Source: Liolophura sinensis
Lineage: Eukaryota; Mollusca; Polyplacophora; Chitonida; Chitonidae
Direction of reading: 5' to 3'
DNA length: 64,000 bases
Assembly (NCBI RefSeq): GCF_032854445.1
Contig: NC_088295.1
Coordinates: 42,397,385 to 42,461,384 of the forward strand
Positions 46,201 through 63,144 of this stretch are shown here, piece by piece. Position numbers and translations under genes: made by a program. Numbering within the stretch: position 1 is the stretch's first letter; every line of letters starts with the position of its first letter. The notes under the pieces were generated by a model, which saw only the letters and a list, made by a program, of their open reading frames with translations, was not told where the DNA came from and did not search any database.

Positions 46201-49200
46201 TTCAATGTGAAACAAATGAAGGTTTTGCAAATTGTATAGAAGTCAAACTTTACTAGCATTCCCAATGTACATTGTAACACATGGCTTATGATAGCAAACA
46301 ACACATTCAGATAATTAGATTTCGAATATTTTATTGCGATACACATTAATCTGATCATTGCACAAGGCCAAAAACACACAACTACTATGAACTAGGATAG
46401 AGTAATTACATACACCTAGTAAAATTATACAAAGGGTGCAATAGATTCAACTTCCATTACGCTTTTGTGTTGTTCCATTTCCGCTTTTTCATACAGCACT
46501 TCTGATGAAAGCTGCAAAATTATAACTTCATCCTGTGAACGTTCTATTAAGTTCTGCATTCAAAACATTCTGCACATAAAACATTCGAGGTTTGGTACAA
46601 TGAGTGTATAACACACCTTCCTGGAGGGACTGTAGAGGGTTAGGTGGTAATGGTGGATAGACCTGACCATTGAGGGCCTCTATTAGGGAGACAGCCTCAT
46701 AGCCTGGGGGCACACCTTCCTGGCTGATTGGGTTCTCATCAGATTCAGGCTGAAAAGGATACAAAAATACAATACCAAACAGGTTACATGCCACTAACTC
46801 ACCACTAGCTCACCCTATATAGCACATTTCTGTAACCACATCCATTCTAATGCCTCACTACAGCATACCAGTTAACCCTGGATATGGACAGTGGTGACTG
46901 CACAGTCGTGAATAACAAAAAAAAATTCCAGATGTCAATAAGATGCTACAGCATTAAAAAATGTTGTTAATATGAAGTAAAGAAGAGTTCCTGACTGCAC
47001 ACAACCAAAAAATCGCATGAGCGGAGTAACATCACGCACAAATATTGTTCAAAACTTTGAAAAACAAAAACATCACAACATTGATCAGATTTCAACATAT
47101 TTTATAAGGTGTACATTTATTTCTTTGACTGGGGCTTTATATAACATCATCATCAAGAATATTTAATTTCATTTATAAAATGGCAGTTAGGTTCATGGGT
47201 GAAGAAAACTGGACTAAAGTTGGAGGAAAGCACTGAAACTCGCCTAGTACATGTGCCTGACATCACAAGCCCACAAGACATCATGACATAAGCCCCGTTT
47301 ACACTACCGCTTTTCAACCGGGCTCGGCCCTGATGGGGCACGGCCCGGCAAAAAATTGGGTAGTCTAAACGGGTTAAGCGTACTCGGCACCGTGCCAGAT
47401 TTGACCGGGCCGAACCCCTCAACGAGAGGTAGGCTCGACCCAGCTGAAGCTCGGCTCGGCTAGACAAACGTGTAGTGTAGACGCGTCACCGTGCCTGGCC
47501 CGCTCAGAGGACTTAACTGCGCATGCTTAAAGGCAACTTCCTCTGACCTTCCACTTGCGGCTTTTCAATTGGCGCACTTTTTTTCGAACAATAAGAATTT
47601 AAATATGTCAACAAATCGTGGCGCTACTTGGACAAAAGAGGAGACAGAACAGCTATTAGCTATTTGGGGCGAGGAAAACGTGCAGGCGCAACTTGAGAGC
47701 GCTCGTCACAACCACAAGATTTTTGAGCAGATCAGTGCATCCTTGGCAGAGAAGGGCGGATTCGACTTGCAACTACTGGCAGCGCCATTTTCGCAGCTGA
47801 ATAAAGTGTTTGTACCTCCAATGTCTGAAGAGTGCCACAAATAAATAGCCCAACTCAACCTGAGCTGTCGTTCCTGTTTGTGATAATGGATTTGGCCCGC
47901 CAGCGAGGCGTGTAATGTAAACGGTACTTGTCAAGGGGGCTCGGCCCTGATCAAGCGCAACCCTGCTAAAATGGGCCCGGCCCGGCTGTAGTCTAAACGC
48001 GGCTATACAGAACTAGCAGCATAAATATCATCTTACTCACCAGTACTTGTTGTATGGCAAGAGCCTGCTTCTTTCTCATGGCCCGGATCTGTAGAAGGGC
48101 TCTGAACGGAGCTCTGCAGAAAGGACAACAACTGGACTGGTACCTGAGGGACTCGGCACAGCCATTACACAGACAGAGGTGACGACAGGGCAGGATCAAA
48201 GTGTCCCGTGTGTCAGACATACAGATCACACACTCAGACCCTGTGTCCTCCATCTCGTCATCTGGGTCAAGCTGAAAGTAGCGAAAGTACAAGTAGGCTT
48301 CGTCTGATATCCATCACTCTCAACATATCAGCACACATGACAAAGTTAACATGTACGAATTAACATACATTTTTAAGAACATCCTAGATATGCTAGCAAG
48401 ACTACCAAAGAGCTAACCGGCCCGGATAGCACAGTTGGTAGAGCGTCCGCTTCGGGACCGGTAGATCCAGGATCAATCCTTGGTCGAGTCACACCTAAGA
48501 CTTTAAAAGAGGAAGTTGTAACTTCCTCGCTTGGCGTTCAGCATGGAGGGGATAGTGCAACGACTGGTTGACCCGTATCAGTATAATGGCTCGGGCGGGG
48601 CGGCTTACTTGCCTTCGGTAAGTCGTCTCAGTGAGGCAGCACTAAATAAAAGAGCGGTGGAAATCCGTCCTGCAACAAGGAGGCACATTACACGTGCATG
48701 CACCCTAATGATTCCTTCGCCGTCATATGACTGAAAAATTGTTGAGTACGACGTTAAACCCCAAGCACTCACTCACTCACTCACTCACCAAAGAGCTCAA
48801 CTGTAGAAGACACATGAATGCAAAACTTCAGCTCAATACATAAAGTAGTGAAGTCCTGAATTTGGTAATTTTAGGGTAATTAATACGCACACTGAGCACT
48901 TCTGATGAAACATCATGTCAATGTGCATTATATGTTTACTTCAGCTGAATACTTGCAGCAATTTTTGAGATATCACCCCTAACATTTACCTTTACACTGA
49001 TTCTATTCATTTATTTAGTTGATATGTGTTTTACGCTGTACTCCATAATATTTTACTTACACAACGGCAGCCAGCATGATTTTGGAAGGAAACCGAGCAG
49101 AGCCTGGGGAAAACTCATTATGATCTGCAGGTTAATGGCTCAATATAAGCAGTACATTTTGAGATATCTCTATATATGCAGTGCTTTTTGAGATATCACC

Positions 49201-52200
49201 CTTCACATTTTCTTTAATACAGATTCTAAAACACAATACACTAAGTCGTGACTTTTGTAAATTACGCCATTTAATATGCCAACAGCAAATCTACAATGGA
49301 GCATCCCCTTGTGTTAGTGTGCTCTACATGCATGGAAAACCTGAGCTCAATACCTGCAATATGTTTGAAGATACCTTCCTAATATTTTGCTTAACACTTA
49401 TTCCCTGATATTGGATGCCGATGCGAATGCTCGGGTTATGACATAAGCTACAAAGAACATACAGGCTAAAAATAAATAAAACCAAAAATCGTGGAAGGTC
49501 TGAAATCCATCACACAGTAAATATATGCAAATATTTACGCTGACATTTATTAGTCAGTGTAATAGCTCACTTTTTAAAATGATGTCTTTTTGAATTGTAT
49601 TCATTTGGTGTTGTAATGGAAAACAGAATATTTATACACTGGAAATCGCCAGGATGATGGGTGAAGGTTGATGGGCAGAGCACTTCACCTCACGACGTAA
49701 ATGGACACTGTCAGGATAATGGGTGAAGGCTGATGGGCAGAGCACTTCACCTCACGAGGTACATGTACACTATCAGGATGATGGGTGAAGGCTGATGGGC
49801 AGAGCACTTCACTCCCGACATACACAGAGACTGTCATGCTGATGGGTAAAGGTTGATGGGAAGAGCACTTCATTCACGAGGTACATGTACACTATCAGGA
49901 TGATTGGTGAAGGCTGATGGGAAGAGCACTTCATTCACGAGGTACATGTACACTATCAGGATGATGGGTGAAGGCTGATGGGCAGAGCACTTCACCTCAC
50001 GAGGTACATGGACACTATCAGGATGATGGGTGAAGGCTGATGGGAAGAGCACTTCACTCCCGACATACACAGAGACTGTCATGCTGATGGGTAAAGGTTG
50101 ATGGGCAGAGCACTTCATTCACGAGGTACATGTACACTATCAGGATGATTGGTGAAGGCTGATGGGAAGAGCACTTCACTCATGAGGTACATTTACACTA
50201 TCAGGATGATGGGTGAAGGCTGATGGGAAGAGCACTTCACTCACGACATACACAGACACTGTGAAGCTGATGGGTAAAGGTTGATGAGAAGAGCACTTCA
50301 TTCACGAGGTACATGTACATTATCCGGATGATGGGTGAAGGCTGATGGGCAGAGCACTTCACCTCGCGAGGTACATGGACACTGCCAGGATGATTGGTGA
50401 AGGCTGATGGGCAGAGCACTTCATTCACGAGGTACATGTACACTATCAGGATGATGGGTGAAGGCTGATGGGAAGAGCACTTCACTCACGAGGTACATGT
50501 ACACTATCAACACTATAAGGATGATGGGTGACGGCTGATGGGAAGAGCACTTCATTCACGAGGTACATGTACACTATCAGGATGATGGGTGAAGGGTGAT
50601 GGGCAGAGCACTTCACCTCGCGAGTTACATGGACACTGTCAGGCTGATGGGAAGAGCACTTCACGAGGTACATGTACACTATCAGGATGATGGGTGAAGG
50701 GTGATGGGAAGAGCACCTCACCTCCCAAGGTACATGTACACTATCAGCATGATGGGTGAGGCCTGATCGGAAAAACACTTCACTCACCAGGTACATGTAC
50801 ACTATCAGGATGATGAGTGAAGGCTGATGGGCAGAGCACTTCATCTCACAAGGTAAATGGACACTGTCAGAATGATGGGGGAAGGCTGATGGGCAGAGCA
50901 CTTCACCTCACAAGGCACATGTACACTATCAGGATGATGGGTGAGGCCTGATGGGAAGAACACTTCACTCACGAGGTACATGTACACTGTCATGCTGATG
51001 GATGAAGGCTGATGGGAAGAACAATTCACTCACAAGGTACATGTACACTGTCATGCTGACGAGTGAAGGCTGATGGGCAGAGCACTTCACCTCACAAGGT
51101 AAATGGACACTGTCAGGATGATGGGGGAAGGCTGATGGGCAGAGCACTTCACCTCACAAGGTACATGTACACTATCAGGATGATGGGTGAGGCCTGATGG
51201 GAAGAGCACTTCACTCAAGAGGTACATGTACACTGTCATGCTGATGGATGAAGGCTGATGGGAAGAACACTTCACTTACAAGGTGCATGTACACTGTCAT
51301 GCTGATGAGTGAAGGCTGATGGGCAGAACACTTCACCTCACAAGGTACATGTACACTATCAGGATGATGGGTGAGGCCTGATGGGAAGAACACTTCACTC
51401 ACGAGGTACATGCACACTGTCATGCTGATGGGTGAAGGCTGATGGGCAAAAATACATCCACCCCAAAAAATCTCCATACATATTGTATAAGTTCTTCAAG
51501 CATAGTCTGAAGGTATTGTGCTGTACAGACAAATAAAATTATATTTTTTGTGATGCACTGAAATTGGACAATCCAACCAATGTAGATTTGTCTACAAAAT
51601 AACACTTAAAATGTACAAAAATTGCACTGTAAGTTGCTCTTTCATACACGAAACATTGAGGAATTAGGGTAACTTCTATACTCATTTACCTTGCACCTTT
51701 CTGTTGCCTTGTTTTCAATTCCATAAATCTCCTGCAGCAAGTAACACAGACCGTCCACAAATTGCTTCTGTTTGAGGGGTTTTATAACGAACCCATCTGC
51801 TGCCTTTTCCACCACAGCAAAAGTGATGTGAGAGTGACCCACATTTTCTGAAAATGTACACATTATAAACACAATGAGGAGGTTACTAACTGCTTGTCTT
51901 TGAGTTTATTTTATTTAACTGAGATTTTCTGCCTAACGCAAAAATATTTCACTTACGCCAGTCTCTCAGTATCAAATTCAGTCAATAAAAATCCAACTAA
52001 TGGGAGACTCGATGACAAATTACACAAAAAGGTCCAAATCGCAGAAGATAACTCTTCTGTGATGCTGCATTGCTTAAGTACTTCATATATGTTTTATGAG
52101 CACACATACACCCATAATTGTGATGTAATAAAGGAAAGGGCAGAGAGTTCACAGCTTTGGACCGTTTTGTTACAGGCCAGAAGGACTTTTACGATTTATT

Positions 52201-55200
52201 TATGTATTTATTTGATTGGTGTTTTACGCCGTACTCAAAAATATTTCACTTATACGACGGCGGTCAGCATTATGGTGGGTGGAAACCAGTCAGAGCCCGG
52301 GGAAAACCCACGACCATCCGCAGGTTGCTGGCAGACCTTCCCACATACGGCCGGAGAGGAAGCCAGCATGAGCTGGACTTGAACTCACAACAACCGTGAC
52401 TTCTACGATCATTCAGTCAATAAAAATCTAAATTAAAAGAAAATGCTGCCTCATTCCACATAAAAAGGCATTCTTTGACAGTGTACAATTGGGTGTCTCT
52501 CCTACCTTCCTCTTCGACCACACACTGAATCACCACAGGGATCAGATCTTTGTCCACACTGTACTGCCACTGGAAGAAGAAAAAAGCAGGATAAAAAAAT
52601 CACAATATGAACATGCTTTAAATGAAGACTTTTTTCCAAATAAAGCAGGGAAATATATTACCTTCCTAATGAGAACTTCAGCATCATATATCAACAGCTT
52701 CTGACACAATGTGGTCATGGTGGTGTAAATCTACTACATGTCTGTGTTGGAATCAACAGTATCATTTTAAGGCTTTAACATGCTCCCAAAAGTGCTCCCA
52801 AAAGTGCATTTTTACAGGTCAAACTTACAGGTTAATTACAGTTTGTTTCATGATTATTATTATTTTTCTTTTCTGTGTGAAACCTATTCACTCACATCTT
52901 CTTCAGGAAATCTCTGAGGAACGACAATGTGTGTGCTCTGGTTGAACACTTGGTTTGCTCCTCTCTTATAATGGAATGTCTCAGAGTTCATGGATGCATC
53001 TCGTGGATGATACCTTTACAACAGAAAAACAAAAACTCATTTTTTTTTATTTTAACACCTGTACTCAAATATAATACTTTTCTTTTTCCTTTTCATTAAA
53101 TATACACTAAGGGCACACGTAAACCTGATCAATGCATATTATCACTGTATAGCAAAGATGAAAATAACACAATTACAAAGCCATCAAAGGCAAAGAAAGA
53201 CTATCCTGTTGTCATTTTATTCTATTATAATCTATTGGGATTTATAATCAAATGTAATAACAAATTTTTTGCATTCTGAATATGAACACTACAGATGCTC
53301 CTAACAAGATGCTGACTAAAAAACAAAACTCACAAAACTCATAGATTACAATTTCAGTATGATACATTTGACAATCTAGAAATACAGCACATGACACAAT
53401 CTAAAAACCAATCAAACCTGCATAAATTTATGTAACTAAGCATTAGTATGTGCATCTACAACCAGCACTCACATGATTTGGCCCCCAGCTATTTCTTCAG
53501 TAGCAAAGTAATATATAGTTATAGCACATTTGGTATCAGCATCGAATGTGAACTCCACATTGTATTTGTGAACTACTTCCTCTTCCACTGGCTCTTCTGT
53601 CTGATTTCCTTCCTCCCCCTCTGTGCTCACTTTTCTATCAGCTTTGTCTGTTTTTTCTGCTTTGTCAGATTTATCTTCACCCTTCTTCTGTGGTTCAACT
53701 ACCCTAGAAAAAAAAGGTAAACACTGATAGTATTGTACAGTTATATGTTTAACATTAAAGTGAACATAAAGTCAGCCAATAACTTGAATTAATTAATAAG
53801 GTAGTATTCCAGGAATGTTCTAAAAATACTTTAAAAATTCCACAGCACTTATCAGCAAAATAAATAGCAAACAATCATCAGTACCTAGCCAATCATTACA
53901 TCATTTTGCCATGTTACAGCTATCTGGAGTGACGTCACATAACCTAGGAGCTCTCCCGTACCATCAATATTAAACAATGTGACAATAAGAAAAAAGAAAC
54001 AAAAACGCCTGATACCCAACAAAAGAGTATCAGCTTTGCTCCCTATTCACAGGGCCGATGTTTCTTTTAATTTGGCATTTGGTTAAGATGATGTTCGTGG
54101 ACACAAGTGTCGTGTTTAAGGGTACTGCTTGTCCTCGTTCTGCATAGGTGTAAACATTTGCCCTAGCTGGCTGTGCTGAATTCAGGGATTTTACAGAACG
54201 TAGCAAGAGCTTCTGGTTGACAACATAATTAATTCAGATTAAGAGAAGATATTTTCGTCATAAATCTGACTTTGCTAAGGGCAAACAATGCAAAGTCACA
54301 ATATTTCTCTTCAAGCAATGACTCTCCCGAGGCAGTTTTCTTGGCAGCTCACCCTGACAAGTTGTTGCAGTATCCTGAATAACATGTATGCGTTTTGACA
54401 CAGGCAGCCGTTCTCAGTTCCCTTCTCATAAATAAGAAAATGCATCTGTGGTTCAAAATACATCTGTGGTTCAAAATGCATCTGTGGTTCAAACTGCATC
54501 AGTTAAACACTTAAAATCCAATTTATCGTATCAATATCTGTCTATCCACTGCAAGAAACAACACTAACAATCGATAGCTGATAGGTATTTTGACGTTACG
54601 GCCAATTATCATTTGAAGCTGTCAGCGCTAGTGATTAGCCAAGTTCATAAGGGCTTCTACAACATGGCTACTCGGAGTGAATTGCCCATCAGTGCCATAT
54701 CCCCCATTGCTGAACTTCATCTTCTAGGTTTTCAAAACTTTGTAGAATTTTTTACATGTTTTTCTGTGATAACTGTGTCCGACATCATTTTTTCTTTAAT
54801 GTATATGTAGTGGCAGGCTTTATGTTCACTTCAAAAAAAAATACATATCAGTCATCTAACTAATATACTTCTTACAATTTCATTGATATTTCCATAGAAT
54901 GAACAGGAATACGTAAAAAATGCCAAAAATATTACATTTCTGTAAAACACCTCAATCAGGTCCTTTTTGATAATTAATCAAATGTGTAGCTCTGAGTCTC
55001 CAAAAAATGTCAAACACAAGCTGTGCAAAAAATCCAAAGTTCCCTGATGTTTCACCACAGTGTTTCCAATCATTACAGTGGCACCAACTTAACACATGTG
55101 AGTGAGTATAATGTTTGTAACTGTATAATTACTTACTTCACAAACTTCAGTGAGTCCTTCCTGATGTTCACCAAACTCTTCAATGTTTTTGTCGGCTCAT

Positions 55201-58200
55201 TGCCTGCTGGTGAAGGGTATGGGAACTGAAACATGAGAATATTCAATATACATGTATCACTTGGCTTACCATGATGCTCATACAGCATGCAAGTAAATGA
55301 ATGGTCTATGGAACATGTATTCTTACAGTCATCCAGAAACCTTGAAAACAGCTCTGATACCTATTGGGTTTGTGTCAGAACTATTTATCGGCTTATTGCA
55401 TTGGTATTTAATGCCATACTCAAGAAATGATGGTAATGGTTTTAGACGGAGTGATAAACAACCCTCTTGAGAGACTGAGATTGGGAGTCAATCCAGGGAT
55501 TGACTGATAAGAGCCTATAACCACATTGGTCCTGACTCTAATGATTTTGGCAAGAAAAACACATCAGCTTGGTGAGCCAACATTTCAGATACTTCACTAA
55601 AATTATCACATGTACTTTCGCTAAAGAAAAAATTATATTCCTTCTGAAAACAGGTTACAAGCACCATACATGTATGTCTGACAGTAGAGAGGTTACAAGG
55701 TTACATATACACCTATGGAGAAAAATTCAATAGTCATGCATGTAACAGTTTGCAATCACATATTGAGAAACTTCTGTTACGCTGTTTCCTTTCCAAATAA
55801 ATTCTGTGTTTCTTTTAGTTTTTGATCAGCAACTGACTTCGTTTCACCAACGAAAACAGTTGCAATAACATGAGAATAATCTGCTTACACTGCATATCAA
55901 AATAAATTAAAACTGCGTGAAGAGGTATCTGACTTTGTACTGACTTGTATGGCATCCATTGATATCCATTGCGCACACACAAAGGCTTGTGTACACTGGA
56001 TATATCCTAAATGGCTTCAAAGTTTGGCCACAAAAGTGCATTTCTACAGGCAGATAAATGTCACAAAATATTATTTTTGGTGCTGAAACTTACAATTTTC
56101 CAGTAGGATATCATCCAATGTCTTAAGCAAACTTCAAAACACTTTTCTAAAATTAACAGAAACCTCAGAATCAGGAAAAATGGGCAAGTTAGGTCATGGA
56201 CGAAATTTATGGCCAGTTAGGGTACGTCACAGAGACCGTGCATGTTGATGAATCAGTATTCAGGATGCAAATGTATACCAGTACATAATTACTCTCTGAT
56301 GAAATATTGCACACCGTGAAAAGTAACCAGTTCTCAAATCACAATTCAATTTAAAGTGATTCGAGTTCTACACACTTACTGGAATAGGTCTGTTCCCCAG
56401 GAAATTGAGGTCTTGATTTACTCCAAAGAGATAGGCCTCTGGCTGGGTCATGTCAAACCTTTCGCCGCCCATGATGAAGTGGCCACCAAAATAACTCCCT
56501 GAAATCAACGAAATTTAATTTTCACATGATACACAGTATTCTACTAGAATCAAAAAGTTATTTTGAAAAACATGCACCTAACTTTTTATTTTTTCACTTA
56601 TTCTAAAGTACACTGTTCCGAAATATTTACTTTTAGAGTTCATTCAGTCAGTGATTGAAAAAAAAACAAATGAAATGTAAATTCAATCCTCAAAACCTTA
56701 TATTCAAAAAGATGATGAAAGCCCTGCAGATAGTCGATAGGTGAAGTTTTCCTGCTGGAGCAGATCTGTGGGCCAAGCTATATGTACTACAGCTTGGGCT
56801 AGTCACACATATCTGAGTGTGGTGTAACATCTAATTCTTCACGTGACCAAAGAGGTGAAAAAAGTAAAATGATTTTTCTGAGAAGACGTTACAATACATT
56901 ATTATGCCCTACAATTTTGGCAGCCTCAGCTTTATTGCTTACCAGACTGCCAGTCTCAAAGGTCATTGCCACACGTTAAGTCGAAACCTATCTGTCAAAA
57001 CCTACCCTATCCCCTATAAAAATGTCAAGTAACTTTCACTTGAAAGGTGAAACAAGAGGAAAAAGTGGGTCACTTGGTGTTAACAACTAAAACTGCAGTA
57101 TGCCATTAGATGTATCACAAAATTTGGCTCCCCCCCCACCCCCCCCCTTTAAAGAAAAAAAAAAACAAACGATTAACTTTGACACCTTTTCAGTAGCACT
57201 GCGAGTTCAGCATATTGGGAGTCAGACAGGAATTGTCCGTGTTGTTGACAGATTAGAAGTCCACACAACACTGGAGATATATATCAAAATAAAGTACATC
57301 TTTTAAGATTACCAGTATGCAAATATGCGCAGGTGTCACCAGCGACAGGTAAGATTAACTTTCAGCCTTTTGTCGTCAAAACGCAAGCCATCAACGAGTA
57401 TAATAGGCACGTGGAGATTTCAAGCCCTGTAGTAACACTAAATGTAAGTTGTCGCTCTAAAGGCAGTTTGAGTCTTCGTCTGCTGGTAAGTGGCAAGTAA
57501 GGATTTGCATTTATGCACCCTTTGCAACCATTTACATTGACTTTTATTTGATATTTACTCAGAAAATCTGATTCGAATTCGAAAATGAGGTCTGCTTTGA
57601 GCTACTCACTGCGTGACGCCGTCTATCTGACTGACCTACATTAGTACATCAATCACACTGATGTTTATTAAGAATCTGACATCATGTAAAAATATATCAC
57701 AAAGTTATTTAAATATTCTATACAACAGCTCAGCACGCAAAAATGGATAACGAGGTTGTTTTGAAAGCTAATTGTTGCATGAAGTAGAAACATGAAGTGC
57801 CAGATGCTTTTAAAATGACAAGAAATTGACGCTGTGACAGCGAGAATTAGCCTTCCAAACAACACTGTTGGCCATCTTTGCGTACTGAGCCATTCTACAG
57901 ATTTGAATGCTTAAATAACATTGTGATATATTTTTACATGATGTTAGATTCTCAATAGGCCTACACGTCAACATGACTGACGTACAAATTTAGGTTAATC
58001 GGTTAGACGGCATCACACGTTGAGTAGCTCAAAGCAGACCTATTTTCAGAGATTTTCTAAGAAAAGAGCGAATAAAGGTCAGTGTAAATGGTTGCAAAAG
58101 GTGCATAAATGTCTTTGCTTGCAGACAGACCATGTCTTCAGTGGATTTGGATGTTAAGTATTGTGTATGCAGCGAGCTTTGCCGATGGGGTAACTGAATA

Positions 58201-58918
58201 CAGCTATAGTGTCATAATTGGGCACGTCGTCTGGGCTTAGGATGGCAGCAATCTCTGCACATCAGTAAATATAAGCCATCCTTTGACTGGATTTTTGGGC
58301 TAGGCCTTACCTAGTTCAATTAAACTAAACGTTGAGGTCTATTTTCATTAATTTCTGATATTTACCTACCTCAACGTTTAATCATTGCATTCAAAAACGC
58401 AAAAAAAATGGATTTAACTGCCAACTTCGTTCTGCAAATTGCCTTGTGGAACAGACCTCCCATGTGTTTGAATCCAAGGATTAAACGTTGAGGCAGGTAA
58501 ACATCAGAGATTGTTGAAAACAGACCTCAACGTTTAACTTAGTTGAACTAGCCCTTACCCAATATTAAAGGTTCACAGCCCATTTCTTGGCTAATACTCT
58601 GTATACGAAAATACACACACACGAAAACTTTAAACACCAATACGAACGAAACAATGTTAAATTAGTGGTAGCATAACGTGTGATCTATGCTAGGTAATGT
58701 TCTGGGCAACAGGTAATCAAATGACAGTTGACAGATTGTTTTGTTTTCTAAAAGTGTTGTTGTTGTCGTCCGGCCCTGTCGAAGTTTTGCAGACTTTCTC
58801 ACAACTAACGACCTTGTCCACCATACACACCTGTCTTCGGAGGATATCTGTAAGCATTGTTTGTTCTTATTTCGACAACATCGTTTCCAGAGTTCCCTCG
58901 GCTCATGATCCCACCCAT
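43285..58918 (-). CDS. MGRN1/RNF157-like: Mahogunin-type RING E3 ubiquitin ligase (MGRN1/RNF157 family)
   Basis: E3 ubiquitin ligase; vertebrate members act in endosomal trafficking, melanocortin signalling and neuronal survival. Fourteen coding exons, all with AG/GT borders and matching phases, sum to 2052 bp (683 codons plus stop): 58918-58831, 56498-56380, 55225-55137, 53703-53473, 53013-52896, 52569-52506, 51847-51690, 48271-48041, 46749-46617, 46075-46009, 45717-45526, 45319-45178, 44299-44131, 43535-43285. The protein starts MGGIMS, a likely N-myristoylation site. Then come the family N-terminal region (YFGGHFIMGGERFD, NIRKDSL, VEFTFDAD, IKPLKQKQ, LLQEIYGIENK), a C3HC4 RING (residues about 303-341), VPPGYEAVSLIEALNG, and a long acidic Ser/Thr-rich tail. 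Length is close to RNF157 (about 680). An invertebrate is expected to have one gene ancestral to both vertebrate paralogues. I see no PSAP motif. Confidence 0.95.
44662..44878 (+). mobile_element. Full-length tRNA-derived SINE (AAATAAAT-tail family)
   Basis: The tRNA-like head (TCCGTGGCTCAGTTGGTTAG, B box GAGTTCAAGTC) and body (CTTCCTCTCCTC, GGTCGTGGGTTTCCCCCGGG, GAGTACGGCGTAAAACACCA) end in AAATAAATAAA. A perfect 11-bp target-site duplication TTTAGACAAGA lies at 44651-44661 and 44879-44889. It sits in an intron of the ligase gene, antisense to it. Confidence 0.93.
47291..48004 (+). mobile_element. PIF/Harbinger-like element with Myb/SANT-like ORF
   Basis: The ends are AGCCCCGTTTACACTAC and the complement of AGCCGCGTTTAGACTAC (15 of 17 match), flanked by ATA on both sides (47288-47290, 48005-48007). 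A 3-bp duplication is the Harbinger habit. GC-rich subterminal sequence (GGGCTCGGCCCTGAT) occurs at both ends. It lies in an intron of the ligase gene. Confidence 0.75.
47605..47844 (+). CDS. Myb/SANT-like DNA-binding protein fragment inside the Harbinger-like element
   Basis: Seventy-nine codons from ATG 47605; the frame is open upstream to 47491. The sequence GATWTKEETEQLLAIWGEEN, then RHNHKIFEQISASLAEKGGF, has the tryptophan spacing and helix pattern of the Myb/SANT-like (trihelix) domain found in the second protein of Harbinger transposons, which brings the transposase to DNA. After GGFD the expected third helix is replaced by unrelated residues, so the domain is truncated. No transposase is present. 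It runs antisense to the host gene. Whether it is expressed is unknown. Confidence 0.6.
   Translation: MSTNRGATWTKEETEQLLAIWGEENVQAQLESARHNHKIFEQISASLAEKGGFDLQLLAAPFSQLNKVFVPPMSEECHK
48041..48271 (-). CDS. MGRN1/RNF157-like: RING-finger exon of the MGRN1/RNF157-type gene
   Basis: Exon 8 (77 codons, phase 0 at both ends) holds the complete zinc-binding pattern C-x2-C-x11-C-x-H-x3-C-x2-C-x10-C-x2-C, seen as CVIC, PCRHLCLCNGC and CPFC. It is followed by FRALLQIRAMRKK, which is characteristic of this family. The acceptor is TACTTTCAG and the donor CTG|GTGAGT. Only 31 bp of intron separate its donor from a Harbinger-like insertion ending at 48004. Confidence 0.95.
48415..48786 (+). mobile_element. 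Full-length tRNA-derived SINE (CACT-tail family)
   Basis: The tRNA-like head (GGATAGCACAGTTGGTAGAG as A box, GGATCAATCC as B box), the body with GGAAGTTGTAACTTCCTCGC and the 3' end TTGAGTACGACGTTAAACCC are followed by CACT repeats. A perfect 11-bp duplication ACCAAAGAGCT lies at 48404-48414 and 48787-48797. It sits in the same ligase intron as the minisatellite, antisense. Confidence 0.93.
49010..49140 (-). mobile_element. SINE fragment, minus orientation
   Basis: GTGTTTTACGCTGTACTCCATAATATTTTACTTACACAACGGC, the AGAGCCTGGGGAAAACTCA part and CTGCAGGTTAATGGCTC match the family at 52196-52397 with more divergence. Intronic. Confidence 0.75.
49650..51450. repeat. 62-bp minisatellite with higher-order repeats, intronic
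   Basis: About 29 units of 61-62 bp (GGTACATGTACACTATCAGG, ATGATGGGTGAAGGCTGATG, GGCAGAGCACTTCACCTCAC). Unit variants alternate, and the right part repeats as blocks of four units (246 bp; about 50850-51095, then 51096-51341). Many units contain the perfect palindrome GTACATGTAC. The many minus-strand ORFs here are by-products. It lies between ligase exons 7 and 8. Confidence 0.95.
52196..52397 (-). mobile_element. tRNA-derived SINE, minus orientation, slightly 5'-truncated
   Basis: TTTATTTGATTGGTGTTTTACGCCGTACTC, GACGGCGGTCAGCATTATGG and GCCAGCATGAGCTGG are the complement of the 44662 family. Target duplication GACTTTTACGAT (52184-52195) / GACTTCTACGAT (52398-52409), 11 of 12. Intronic, same strand as the host gene. 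Confidence 0.9.

Positions 58919-63144
<4,226 letters not shown>

Noticed and set aside
47153-47467. Minus-strand ORF of 104 residues with RA-rich part
   Set aside because: It covers the GC-rich end of the Harbinger-like element and has no conserved content.
48415-48500. tRNA gene
   Set aside because: The A and B boxes belong to a SINE head: there is a long body, a CACT tail and a target duplication.
51290-51330. Hammerhead ribozyme core (CTGATGAG) in the minisatellite
   Set aside because: No following GAAA core and no stems I or II; chance match within the repeat.
49650-51450. CRISPR-like array
   Set aside because: The units are contiguous repeats without unique spacers, in an intron of an animal gene.
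49685-51477. Series of minus-strand ORFs with recurring HQPSPI and VYMYL peptides
   Set aside because: They are readings of the 62-bp minisatellite; frames change from unit to unit.
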